The position numbers were made by a program, and so were the translations under genes. The notes under the pieces were generated by a model. The model was given only the letters and a program-made list of their open reading frames with translations, ran no database searches and was not told the origin of the DNA. A stretch of 64,000 bases of DNA from JALZUU01 sp964441245 (GTDB taxonomy: Bacteria; Bacteroidota; Bacteroidia; Chitinophagales; Saprospiraceae): positions 1 through 64,000 of the forward strand of contig CAYTVR010000008.1 of the NCBI GenBank assembly GCA_964441245.1. Direction: 5' to 3'. How positions within the stretch are numbered: position 1 is the stretch's first letter; every line of letters begins with the position of its first letter. Shown one piece after another: positions 28,296-36,937 of the stretch.

Positions 28296-29705
28296 TTATA
28301 ATTTTTCGAGTTGTTTGATCAACCAATTTTTTTCAGTTAATGGTTTTGCTTGGTTTACTTCAGTCTGAAATTTCTCTTTTTCTTTTCTGCTATATGGATT
28401 TATTTTTACTAGTTTTTTAGTGAATTTAATAATGTTTTTATAATTGCTTTTATGATAACCAATTACTTTTTTACGAACTAAATAATTACGCATACTTTCC
28501 AGTAAACTTTCTAAGGCGTCGTGTTCTTCTAGTTCATAATACATCTTAAGCATCATTGACTTCGCACTTAAATTAATTAAGATATCATCATACTCAATTT
28601 GAGTATGTAATTCCATTGCTTTGGTATAGTTTCCTTTTTCAAAATTAAGTCTCGCTAAACTATAGTGAACTACACTTTCTCGATATTTGGTTTCTAAATA
28701 TTTTTGGTAGTCGTTAATAAATTCATCAATCCAGATGTACTCTTTTAATTTTAGAGCAATTCCTATTACATTGAGAAAAGTCCATCTCGAAATAATATTA
28801 TTCTCAACCATTAGAATTTCCTCTTCAAATCCTTTTCCGTAAAGATCAAAAGCCTCTCGTATATAATTGTCAAATCCTGCATTCATTCGACCGATACAAT
28901 AATTAATCGTCAAAAGATAAATATTTCGGATTTCAGCTAAAGGAAACAAATGCCCGTTATGGACAATTTGTCGTTTTAGATTTTGAAAATAATCTTCATT
29001 GTCTTGTTCTGTTATAGATTTATAACTATAATAATAAATGGCAATAGCAGGGATTTCTAGATATTCCTTTTTTTCAATAAAGGCTAATATTTCTTCCAAT
29101 AAACCTATTTCGTATTCTGTTCTATAAACTGCTTGATGTGCCAACATTAAACAAGCTTGTCGAAGCTTATCGGCAATGAAGGTAATGTCTAAGGTATCTG
29201 AAACTTGTTGGAGATTTAAATCTGTTCGTTTAAATGTACTTAAGTATTTGTATTGCTCTTGTTCTAAGGAGTATTTATTTTGAAGTTGTTGACCATCTCT
29301 ATAAGGGTGCTTTTCAAGCAATTGATGAGCAATGCGTCGATTTTTTTCAAAGGGTTTGGTCAGTTGTCGTTTTAAATACACACTAGCTAATGTAATTTTA
29401 GATTTTATTTCATCTTGACGTAATTCTTGAAAAATTAGAAACTCTTCCAAACATTTCATAAAAAAAAAGATCGTCTGGCGCATCTTGGCATCATCAAATG
29501 ACGTTTTAGGATAGACCCATTTGAACACTTGTTCTTTTGTCAAAAATTCATCTTTGTTTAAATAATGATCTTCAACTAGGTAGTTAAACAAAAGAATGAC
29601 ATCCTCTCGCTGGTTATGTGCAGGAGAGTTGACCCATTTTTTGAGTTCTCGAAGCTCCTTTTTAGAACAACTTCTTAAGATTTGGACTAATCGACTATTA
29701 TTCAA
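28296..29705 (-). CDS. FRKF-family helical protein, pair 4 (TTG start)
   Basis: The 469-residue protein starts at a TTG codon. The choice follows from alignment with the other copies (MQNSR, MHNSR and here MNNSRLVQIL). It keeps SKKELRELKKW at residues ~14-24, PAHNQREDVILLFNYL, YPKTSFDDAKMRQ and the C-terminal LESLLESMRNYLVRKKVIGYHKSNY block. It is the most diverged of the four. It is cytoplasmic and helical, and its function is unknown. It diverges from the exoprotein at 29940, with 234 bp between start codons. Confidence 0.78.
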   Translation of the reverse strand: MNNSRLVQILRSCSKKELRELKKWVNSPAHNQREDVILLFNYLVEDHYLNKDEFLTKEQVFKWVYPKTSFDDAKMRQTIFFFMKCLEEFLIFQELRQDEIKSKITLASVYLKRQLTKPFEKNRRIAHQLLEKHPYRDGQQLQNKYSLEQEQYKYLSTFKRTDLNLQQVSDTLDITFIADKLRQACLMLAHQAVYRTEYEIGLLEEILAFIEKKEYLEIPAIAIYYYSYKSITEQDNEDYFQNLKRQIVHNGHLFPLAEIRNIYLLTINYCIGRMNAGFDNYIREAFDLYGKGFEEEILMVENNIISRWTFLNVIGIALKLKEYIWIDEFINDYQKYLETKYRESVVHYSLARLNFEKGNYTKAMELHTQIEYDDILINLSAKSMMLKMYYELEEHDALESLLESMRNYLVRKKVIGYHKSNYKNIIKFTKKLVKINPYSRKEKEKFQTEVNQAKPLTEKNWLIKQLEKL

Positions 29706-29847
29706 TATTAAAATATTTTAAATATCATCAACAAACAGGAAAAAAATAACAACAAATAAATTTATTTATCATTAAAAACACACTTAAAATAACGTTTTTG
29801 TGAAGAATAAGTTGAAAAATACAATTTTTTAAGCTTTAAAACTAATC

Positions 29848-29871
29848 AACAAATGCTATATTTTGTCATTT
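29848..29871 (+). promoter_or_regulatory. Bipartite element, exoprotein 4
   Basis: AACAAAT, nine bases, TGTCATTT, 68 bp before the start. Sixteen bases later comes GGGCCATATTTGTAATG, which contains CATATTTG (near TAnnTTTG). The whole arrangement recurs at 33293 without a gene. Confidence 0.55.
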
Positions 29872-29939
29872 TTTTTAACATAATTCAGGGCCATATTTGT
29901 AATGCAAATAAGATAGATCACAAACATATATTCCCATTC

Positions 29940-32846
29940 ATGAGACGAGTTAATAAAATAAAGTCCAAATTCCTAAAGCAATGGCAGTTCGTACTGGTAC
30001 TTGCTTTAGGAATTTTTTGTGCTTTACCGACATCAGCTCAGGTGAAAGGTTGGGAACGTTTGTATGGAGATGGAGGTCAAGTCTATGATGGCCAAGCAGT
30101 TGCTCAAACACCAGATGAAGGATTTATATTAGCTGGGAATGATGGTACGGGATTTTATATCTTAAAATTAGACCCTGATGGAAATGAAATTTGGTCAAAC
30201 TCCTACACTGGCGTGCTAACTAGTTTTACTGCTGCTGATATTGAACAACGAGACGATGGCGGATATATCATTGTTGGTTATTGTGATAATTGTGGCACAG
30301 GAGGAGGAAGTCGAGATATCCTAGTTATGGGGATTGATGAAAATGGAGAAAATCGAAGAGATACCACTTATGGTTTAGGATTTGATGATGAAGCAAATGC
30401 AATCTATAAGACGAGTGATGGTGGTTTTATAATCACTGGCTACAGTTCTGAAGATCCGGACAATAAAGAAATATATTTTTTAAGGTTAGATGCGAATGGA
30501 GATTTTGTTTATCAGAAATCTTATGGTACTCCTAATGATGAAATAGGAAATGATATTATCGAAACGGATGATGGTTATGTGACTACTGGTTATTCCTCTG
30601 ATAATTCCGATAATAGTGATTTATTAATCTTTAAAATTGATTTGGCCGGAGATTCATTATGGTCAGCAAATATATCTGGAGGAGAAGGTAATTCAATCGC
30701 TTTTAGAACAGATGAAGATGGAATTCCAGATGGATTTATCATTACTGGGTATATCAATACACTTTCCAATGGAAAAGATCTTTATATCCATGAAATTGAC
30801 TTCTCTGGTAATCAAGGAAGTACAAGAAGTATTGGAGGACCAAATCTTCAAGAAGGTAAAAGTATAGCTAACGCTTCTGATGGAGGCTATATCATTACAG
30901 GACCAGCTGAAGCATCTGATGGACAATCTATTGTTGCACTATTGTTAAAAGTGGATAATAATCTGGATGAAGAATGGTCTAAAACTTTTGGAAGCCAAAG
31001 TAATGATATTCCTGTGACAGAAGGTTTTGGAGTGAATACTACTGCAGATGGAGGTTATGTACTAACGGGGTCATGGACAGATAATGGTTTAGTAGGAGCT
31101 AGATTTGTCTATATCGTGAAGACTAATAAGGAAGGAGAAATTTTTACGAATTTCATCAATGGACGAGTTTATAACAATACCAATGATGAGGGGATTCAAG
31201 ATTGGATAGTAGAAGCTGAAAGTGATGGTATTTATCATTATGGGACTACAGACGAAAATGGAAATTATTCAATCTTGGTCGCACCAGGAATCTATAATGT
31301 AAAATTACAAAAACCGAACGATTATTGGACACCGGAGATAGGCATGTATTCAGCTGTCAATCTGGAGAGTCCATTTCAAACCACCGAGCTAGATTTTGTG
31401 GTAAATCCTAGTACAATATGTACGGATTTAGAAGTAGATGTTTCTACTACTAATTTAGTTCCCGGAACAGCACCTTTTTATTACGTTCGGTATTGTAATA
31501 ATGGAACACTGGAAGCCGATGATGCTTATGTTGACATTGACATGGATCCTTTTCTCAGTGTTTTTGGTTCAAGTGTTTCTTTTGAAATTGTCAACGGATT
31601 GTATCGATTTGAATTAGGGGATGTTGACATTGGAGAATGCGATAGTTTTAGAATCAGTACGATCTTAGCATTGAGCGCTGCTCCACAACGAACACATTGT
31701 GTCAAGGCGCATATTTATCCAGATCAAATTTGCCAAGAAGTTGGTAACTGGAATGAAGCAAGTATTCAATTGACAGGAGAATGTGATACTTCAGGTCCAG
31801 AAGATTCTGTTCGCTTTAATATCATGAATATTGGTGTAGAAGATTTACCTCAAGGACAATTGGACTACATTGTTATTGAAGATTTTGTCATGCGGGAGGA
31901 CCAATCTCATCCAAGTATTAATTCTGGAGAAACATATAGCCTCGCTTATAAAGCGGAAGGCACAACTTATAGAATGATCAGCGAACAAGCTGAAGGCCAT
32001 CCCGGAGACAGCCGGCCCACTATAGCCATAGAAGGTTGCGGTGGATTAGAAAGTACCGGCTTTGTTACACAATTCGCAGAAGACGATTATAACCATTTCT
32101 TAGCGGTCGACTGTCAGGAAAACTTTAACTCCTTTCCTTCTAATTTGAAGAGAGGCTATCCCAAGGGCTATGGGGAGGAGTTTAAGATTTCCGACAGTAC
32201 CGACTTGAGTTACCACCTCCAATTTCAAAACATTGGAATCGATACGGCAATCAGGGTGGTGATTCGGGATACCTTATCTCCTCATTTGGACGCATCTACG
32301 GTGCGACCTGGGGCGAGTAGCCATGATTACGACTTTGAAGTCTACGGCTGCGGTATCCTGAAATTCACCTTTAAAGATAATATGATACTCCCCGGTAGCA
32401 GTACTAGTGAGGAAAATTCCCACATCTTTGTCAAATACAGAGTTTCCCAAAGACCTGACAATGATCCAGGAACCCTCATAAAAAATAGTGCTGCTATCAC
32501 TTTTGACTTTCGCGTTCCTGACTGGATTGGCAATCAAACTTGCCACCTAGTTGAGGAAGATTTTATACTAGTAGATGTAGATAACATTTTCTATCCTGGA
32601 GTAGATAATTTGAAAGTATATCCTAATCCATTTACGGAGATGGCGACTTTTGAAATAGAGACTTCAGAGAACCTAAAAGATTTGACTTTTAGTGTTTATG
32701 ATTTATCGGGTCGTCAATTATTTCAAGACTCCTTTGAAGGAAAAATCTACGAATTTTATCGTTATAACTTAAGTGCAGGATTGTACATTTATAAAATTGA
32801 ATCTGCTGGAAATTTAGTCAGTAGTGGAAAAATGACGGTTAATTAA
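29940..32846 (+). CDS. T9SS-exported surface protein, pair 4 (propeller + stalk + sorting domain)
   Basis: The start at 29940 gives MRRVNKIKSKFLKQWQ followed by a hydrophobic signal to PTSAQ. The ATG at 29853 overlaps the regulatory element and is rejected. Of 968 residues, ~35-400 form a repetitive propeller-like region (WERLYGDGG, then DDGGYIIVG-, SDGGFIITG- and ADGGYVLTG-like strands). An SdrB-like segment (~405-480), the Cys module (~493-725), a diverged DUF11-like module (~730-880) and a Por sorting domain (KVYPNPFTEM) follow. The DUF11-like part lies in a patch of visibly higher GC content (about 31985-32550) and has changed or lost motifs (SFPSNLK for FDPNDK). A terminator follows at 32896. 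Confidence 0.83.
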   Translation: MRRVNKIKSKFLKQWQFVLVLALGIFCALPTSAQVKGWERLYGDGGQVYDGQAVAQTPDEGFILAGNDGTGFYILKLDPDGNEIWSNSYTGVLTSFTAADIEQRDDGGYIIVGYCDNCGTGGGSRDILVMGIDENGENRRDTTYGLGFDDEANAIYKTSDGGFIITGYSSEDPDNKEIYFLRLDANGDFVYQKSYGTPNDEIGNDIIETDDGYVTTGYSSDNSDNSDLLIFKIDLAGDSLWSANISGGEGNSIAFRTDEDGIPDGFIITGYINTLSNGKDLYIHEIDFSGNQGSTRSIGGPNLQEGKSIANASDGGYIITGPAEASDGQSIVALLLKVDNNLDEEWSKTFGSQSNDIPVTEGFGVNTTADGGYVLTGSWTDNGLVGARFVYIVKTNKEGEIFTNFINGRVYNNTNDEGIQDWIVEAESDGIYHYGTTDENGNYSILVAPGIYNVKLQKPNDYWTPEIGMYSAVNLESPFQTTELDFVVNPSTICTDLEVDVSTTNLVPGTAPFYYVRYCNNGTLEADDAYVDIDMDPFLSVFGSSVSFEIVNGLYRFELGDVDIGECDSFRISTILALSAAPQRTHCVKAHIYPDQICQEVGNWNEASIQLTGECDTSGPEDSVRFNIMNIGVEDLPQGQLDYIVIEDFVMREDQSHPSINSGETYSLAYKAEGTTYRMISEQAEGHPGDSRPTIAIEGCGGLESTGFVTQFAEDDYNHFLAVDCQENFNSFPSNLKRGYPKGYGEEFKISDSTDLSYHLQFQNIGIDTAIRVVIRDTLSPHLDASTVRPGASSHDYDFEVYGCGILKFTFKDNMILPGSSTSEENSHIFVKYRVSQRPDNDPGTLIKNSAAITFDFRVPDWIGNQTCHLVEEDFILVDVDNIFYPGVDNLKVYPNPFTEMATFEIETSENLKDLTFSVYDLSGRQLFQDSFEGKIYEFYRYNLSAGLYIYKIESAGNLVSSGKMTVN

Positions 32847-32895
32847 TATTCGCTTTTATTTATAGGAATGAGTTTCTTCTCATTTTTAATAAAAT

Positions 32896-32943
32896 AAACG
32901 CCTTTTGGGGATAGGAAATCTCAAGAGGCGTTTGTTATTAGTT
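32896..32943 (+). terminator. Terminator after exoprotein 4
   Basis: AAACGCCTTTTG pairs with CAAGAGGCGTTT (one wobble) across a 24-nt loop, then TTTGTT. Confidence 0.6.
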
Positions 32944-33292
32944 TTCTTCCGGCCTTACTTAGCATGCGACTTGTACTAAGTGAAAAATGTCCTTTTTATG
33001 AGATCATATTCTTCAAATTCATGACTTTAAAGTGCTAAATGCTATCAAAAAATCTAGTTGAAGGTGAAAGTTGATATGTCTTTTATTGGTTTTTTTTTAT
33101 GTTTTTTAAGTCTTTTTGTTAAAAAATGACGCTTTTTTTGTTAAAAACGCATTATTATAATTTAAATGTTTTCAACAAATAGATTTTTATTGCATGAGCA
33201 AATAGAAGCATTTTTATTTAAAACACTCTTAAAAAGTAGTTTCTGAAGAGTTTAATTGAAATTTGGCTTGTTGTTTTGAATAAAAAGTGTTC

Positions 33293-33316
33293 AACAAATG
33301 ATGTATTTTGTCATTT
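33293..33316 (+). promoter_or_regulatory. Orphan bipartite element, near-copy of the exoprotein 4 control region
   Basis: AACAAAT, nine bases, TGTCATTT, then 16 bases and GGGCCATATTTGTAATG, with the same spacing as at 29848. No exoprotein follows; a terminator comes about 150 bp later. Confidence 0.5.
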
Positions 33317-33470
33317 TTTATGAAGCAATTATGGGCCATATTTGTAATGTACTTAAGAGATAAACAATTTATTAGTTGTGAGATTCTAATAAAATTTTGA
33401 GTTATAAATTCCAAAAATCGATTTATCCGTGTGAGAAGCGGATTTATTTTCATGAGATTAATAATTTGTA

Positions 33471-33509
33471 AAATCGGATCATCCACTGGAGATGATCCGA
33501 TTTTTTTTT
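33471..33509 (+). terminator. Perfect terminator of the orphan unit
   Basis: AAATCGGATCATC pairs with GATGATCCGATTT around CACTGGA, followed by further T (nine in all). It ends four bases before the convergent gene at 33514. Confidence 0.85.
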
Positions 33510-33513
33510 ATCC

Positions 33514-34956
33514 TCAATGCTGAATTAAAAATTTTCCACTCTCTATTCTTCCTTCTATGTTTATATTATAATAATACATTCCATTACTGAATTCTAGACA
33601 GTTAATTGTAGTTTGATTGCTAGAGATTTGTTTGTTTAGTACGATTCTCCCCATACTGTCAAATAATTGAAAATGAGCTTTAGTAAATGATTCACCTTTG
33701 ATGCTAATGTGAGCAAAATCAAATACAGGGTTAGGTATGATTTTTACTGGAGTTAGCGACTCAGGTAAAGTAGTTGTATTGGTGGAAAACAACTCTCCTT
33801 CAGGGCCAAGATGAATGACTAATATCTGATCAGGAACTCCAGGAAGGTTTCCAGAAGGCATACCAATTCCTGCGATTAACAAATTTCCTTCGCTTGTTTC
33901 TTTTATAATTCGGCCTCGTTCTCTATTATTAGTTAGGTTATAGCTTTTGTTCCAAATCAATGATCCATTACTATCTAGTTTTACTAAGGCGACTTCTTCG
34001 TCCGTTTGTCCAACCCTATTGAATCCTGTAACAAGGATGTCTCCATTATTATTGACAATACCACTTTTGACAAAATCCATTTCTCCAAGTAATCCTTCTG
34101 ACCAAATGACATTTCCTAAAAGGTCAACTTTGAAAATTTGATGTAGACTTTGGTCGGTCCAATAGTTTGAAATAATAATAAATCCATTATCTATTTCAAA
34201 AATAGACCAAAATTCTCCATTGGTATTGGTGAAATTTTCGCCAACGATTTTTTTAAGCAATTCATTTCCATTTGCATCGACTTGAATCAATACTAAATCT
34301 GCAAAACTGGAATTTGGATTGCTAACTCCACTCACCAATGCATAGCCACCATTTTCCATTGCGGTAACTCCGATGGTAGTGGCAACATTTCCGGTCTCTA
34401 TGCCATACATTTTCGTCCATTCTTCATTGCCCTGAGCATCTGTCTTGAGTAAGAGAAAATCATAAGAATTACCATTGACTCCGGTACCCGCGATCAGATA
34501 ACCATTATCGGGTGTTTTTAGAATTTTGTTAATATTCGTAAAGTATTCGGTGAAATAAGATTTTCGAAATAATTCATTTCCTAAGGCGTCTGTTTTTATC
34601 ATAACAGCGCCAAGGCATAGAAGGTCTCCATCACATGCGGTTCCAACTAAAGAAAATCCTTCGTCCTCGTTTTGTACGAATGAAAAAATAATTTCTAAGT
34701 CATTGCCATGTAAATATTGATTCCAAAGTAATTCACCTTCTTTATCAATCATAAAAATAGCAGGATCAAAAGCTGTCGATGTATCTTGGACACTAGTACT
34801 GAGGATGGCAAAATCACCATTACTGGTTTCGAGCATGTCAAAAGGATCGTCATAGTTATTTTCAATGCCATAAGTATTGCTCCAGTATTGAGCAGTTGTA
34901 AGAGGCGAATATCCTAAAAAGAATAGGATAGAGAAAAGAAATATTTTGTTGTTCAT
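33514..34956 (-). CDS. T9SS-exported propeller-like protein (second gene of a two-gene operon)
   Basis: The 480-residue protein has a signal peptide (MNNKIFLFSILFFLGYSPLTTAQ) and then about 360 residues of propeller-like repeats (YWSNTYGIENN, TPDNGYLIAGTGVNG, TDAQGNEEWTKMYG). It ends in a Por sorting domain (IIPNPVFDF to the end). The repeats resemble the N-terminal part of the pair 1 and pair 4 exoproteins, but the Cys and DUF11-like modules are absent. It follows the gene at 34963 by six bases in the same direction. No FRKF gene is adjacent. Confidence 0.85.
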   Translation of the reverse strand: MNNKIFLFSILFFLGYSPLTTAQYWSNTYGIENNYDDPFDMLETSNGDFAILSTSVQDTSTAFDPAIFMIDKEGELLWNQYLHGNDLEIIFSFVQNEDEGFSLVGTACDGDLLCLGAVMIKTDALGNELFRKSYFTEYFTNINKILKTPDNGYLIAGTGVNGNSYDFLLLKTDAQGNEEWTKMYGIETGNVATTIGVTAMENGGYALVSGVSNPNSSFADLVLIQVDANGNELLKKIVGENFTNTNGEFWSIFEIDNGFIIISNYWTDQSLHQIFKVDLLGNVIWSEGLLGEMDFVKSGIVNNNGDILVTGFNRVGQTDEEVALVKLDSNGSLIWNKSYNLTNNRERGRIIKETSEGNLLIAGIGMPSGNLPGVPDQILVIHLGPEGELFSTNTTTLPESLTPVKIIPNPVFDFAHISIKGESFTKAHFQLFDSMGRIVLNKQISSNQTTINCLEFSNGMYYYNINIEGRIESGKFLIQH

Positions 34957-34962
34957 AATCGA

Positions 34963-36387
34963 TTAATTAAAAATGATTTTATGGGAATAGATAATTTGTT
35001 CATTTGATTGTATGACGTAAAAGTAAACGCCTGATTTGAGTTGGTTTCGAGGCAATATAAATGAATCTTGAGTGATGGCTTGCTGCCAAACTTTTCGACC
35101 TAACTGATCAAAGAGAATCATTTTTGTATTTTGAAAATCAAAATTTTTGATATTGAAAAGAATTTCACTAGTTGCAGGATTGGGAGCTGAGGTAACAGAA
35201 AAGGAAGAAGACGAGGTGAATATCGTAGATGTTGATACATCTGAACACACTAAATCATTTAGGCTAAATAAGAAGGGGATATCACCTGTATCTTCAGCTT
35301 TATAACCACTCATAATAACTTGCTGATCATGGTCATGGTATAGAAGGGTTGAATTGAAAATCAAATCAGTTAATTGCAAAGCTTGTATCTCTCCATTAAA
35401 GTCTACTTCTGCATAAAAAGATAAGTCTGATTCATTAGAATTGATGTAGGCTTCACCTGAGATGACAAAACCACAATTTGGAATTTCGATAACTGAAGAA
35501 ACAAATAAGGCGGTATCTTGAAGTTCAAGTGTTGTATTCCAGAGCGTTTCACCTTGATCATCCAATCGGAAAAGATTGATAGCGTTAGTGATTTCCAAGG
35601 TATTAGGATCAATTTCTGCACAACTTTTAAGTGGATAGATATATCCACCTGATGTAACAGGGGCAATATCTGAAGAATGAGTTGACGTACAATCACCACC
35701 ATAAATACGCGACCATATTAATTCTCCATTGTTATTAAACTTGTTAACACCGATAGAAGAGGCGACAATAAAGCCATCATCATTCATTGATGGAATAATT
35801 TCAGCGCCACCTTCTAAGGAAGCATTTTGTATAAGCTTTGTCCAAATTACATCTCCATTGGAGTCAATTCTTTTTAAAATCAAAGAGCGAGTTCCGATTC
35901 CATAAACATTATGTATTCCAGAAATAATAAACTCTTCATTTTCCATTGCTATGATCCCCCAACCGGTTTCTGAAATAATGTTTTCGTATTTTTTTTCCCA
36001 AAGTACATTTCCTGCTGAATCAGTACGGAAAAGAACAATATCCGCTAAGATATTAGTGATGCCTTGAAAAATTTTTGTTCCAACAATTATAAAACCACCA
36101 TCATTTGTTTGTACTAGTGAATTTCCAAAACATTGACGGCTAATTTCTTTTTCCCAGATGACCTGACCTTGATCATCAGTTCGACTCAACCTTAAATCAC
36201 TAGATCCCCAAGGACCATCTATCACATCTTGATGGGATAATAGTATGGCTAAGTCGCCATTATCTAAGTCAATAAAATTAGAAATACTTCGGTCAGTATT
36301 GTCTTCTCCATAATCATTATACCATTCTTGTGCAGATAAAGTGAGGAAAGTAAGGATGGTTAAGAAGAGTGTAGCTGTTCTTTTCAT
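34963..36387 (-). CDS. T9SS-exported propeller-like protein (first gene of the operon)
   Basis: The 474-residue protein has a signal peptide (MKRTATLFLTILTFLTLSAQ), then propeller-like strands (WYNDYGEDN, TNDGGFIIVGTKIF, NDDGFIVASSIG) and a Por sorting domain (SAPNPATSEILF to the end). It has the same layout as its downstream neighbour, from which it probably arose by tandem duplication. The bipartite element at 36446-36469 lies 58 bp before the start, which ties this operon to the same control as the cassette exoproteins. Confidence 0.85.
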   Translation of the reverse strand: MKRTATLFLTILTFLTLSAQEWYNDYGEDNTDRSISNFIDLDNGDLAILLSHQDVIDGPWGSSDLRLSRTDDQGQVIWEKEISRQCFGNSLVQTNDGGFIIVGTKIFQGITNILADIVLFRTDSAGNVLWEKKYENIISETGWGIIAMENEEFIISGIHNVYGIGTRSLILKRIDSNGDVIWTKLIQNASLEGGAEIIPSMNDDGFIVASSIGVNKFNNNGELIWSRIYGGDCTSTHSSDIAPVTSGGYIYPLKSCAEIDPNTLEITNAINLFRLDDQGETLWNTTLELQDTALFVSSVIEIPNCGFVISGEAYINSNESDLSFYAEVDFNGEIQALQLTDLIFNSTLLYHDHDQQVIMSGYKAEDTGDIPFLFSLNDLVCSDVSTSTIFTSSSSFSVTSAPNPATSEILFNIKNFDFQNTKMILFDQLGRKVWQQAITQDSFILPRNQLKSGVYFYVIQSNEQIIYSHKIIFN

Positions 36388-36445
36388 AAGGATATATTTT
36401 TGTTGAATAATTATTGGTAAATTTCAACAAGAAGTAGAAAAGAAG

Positions 36446-36469
36446 CAAAGACAAATATTCTAGATTGTA
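36446..36469 (-). promoter_or_regulatory. Bipartite element of the two-gene propeller operon
   Basis: On the minus strand TACAATC, nine bases, TGTCTTTG, 58 bp before the ATG at 36387. This is the same distance as for exoprotein 2. Confidence 0.6.
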
Positions 36470-36676
36470 GAAGAAATATTTACTTTTTGGATTTTAAAAT
36501 ATTGAAAGAGAGAAGTTTAGGTGTGAGATTTGTAGTTGGGTAACTAATTGGTTTGTTAGGGTAACTTATTCAAAATAAGTCGCATTAATCTGTTTTATAA
36601 AATCAAAATGAGTTTGGTGGGTATTACCTAAACAAGGGTATTGGATTTGAGAACATTGAATTCGGCCCTTTGACTT

Positions 36677-36862
36677 TTAGTAAATGGAAATACTTGGATC
36701 TGTTTTTTGGATGAGTTCAGCATATTTTTTATCCGAAGGAATACAAAATTCATCATCCATTGCACGCTTAGCATTTTCAGAACCATATAAACCATTTTCG
36801 TCAAAGATCGATAAATCAAAATTAATCTTGTCTAAGGATGAATTAGGATCGAAATAAAAAAT
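36677..36862 (-). pseudogene. 3' remnant of a protein-coding gene
   Basis: A 61-codon stretch reads like the C-terminus of a real protein (FDPNSSLDKINFDLS, RAMDDEFCIPSD, KTDPSISIY then stop) but has no start codon and a TAA immediately upstream. The EFCIP and DPS segments recall calcium-independent small Bacteroidota proteins of unknown function. A different, less protein-like frame overlaps it. The rest of 36470-36937 shows nothing else. Confidence 0.5.
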
Positions 36863-36937
36863 TTATTTTTTTACGACAAGAATAGAGTAATAAAAAAGGG
36901 ATTGTAATAAAAATTCGAATACTCATGTCGAAAAGAT

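Larger units (their letters stand above)
32944..33513. other. Gene-free stretch with an orphan exoprotein-type control region
   Basis: No gene-length frame is present. It holds the element at 33293-33316, the shared GGGCCATATTTGTAATG at 33333-33349, a 17-codon frame starting at 33347 (MYLRDKQF...) and the perfect terminator at 33471-33509. Confidence 0.5.

Noticed and set aside
12247..29705. FRKF proteins as antitoxins, anti-sigma factors or DNA-binding regulators
   Set aside because: No helix-turn-helix, no membrane segment and no toxin-like partner is visible. The helical repeat architecture alone does not support any of these.
36628..36819. 63-residue leftward open frame
   Set aside because: It overlaps the more protein-like remnant in another frame and has an implausible Met-rich composition.
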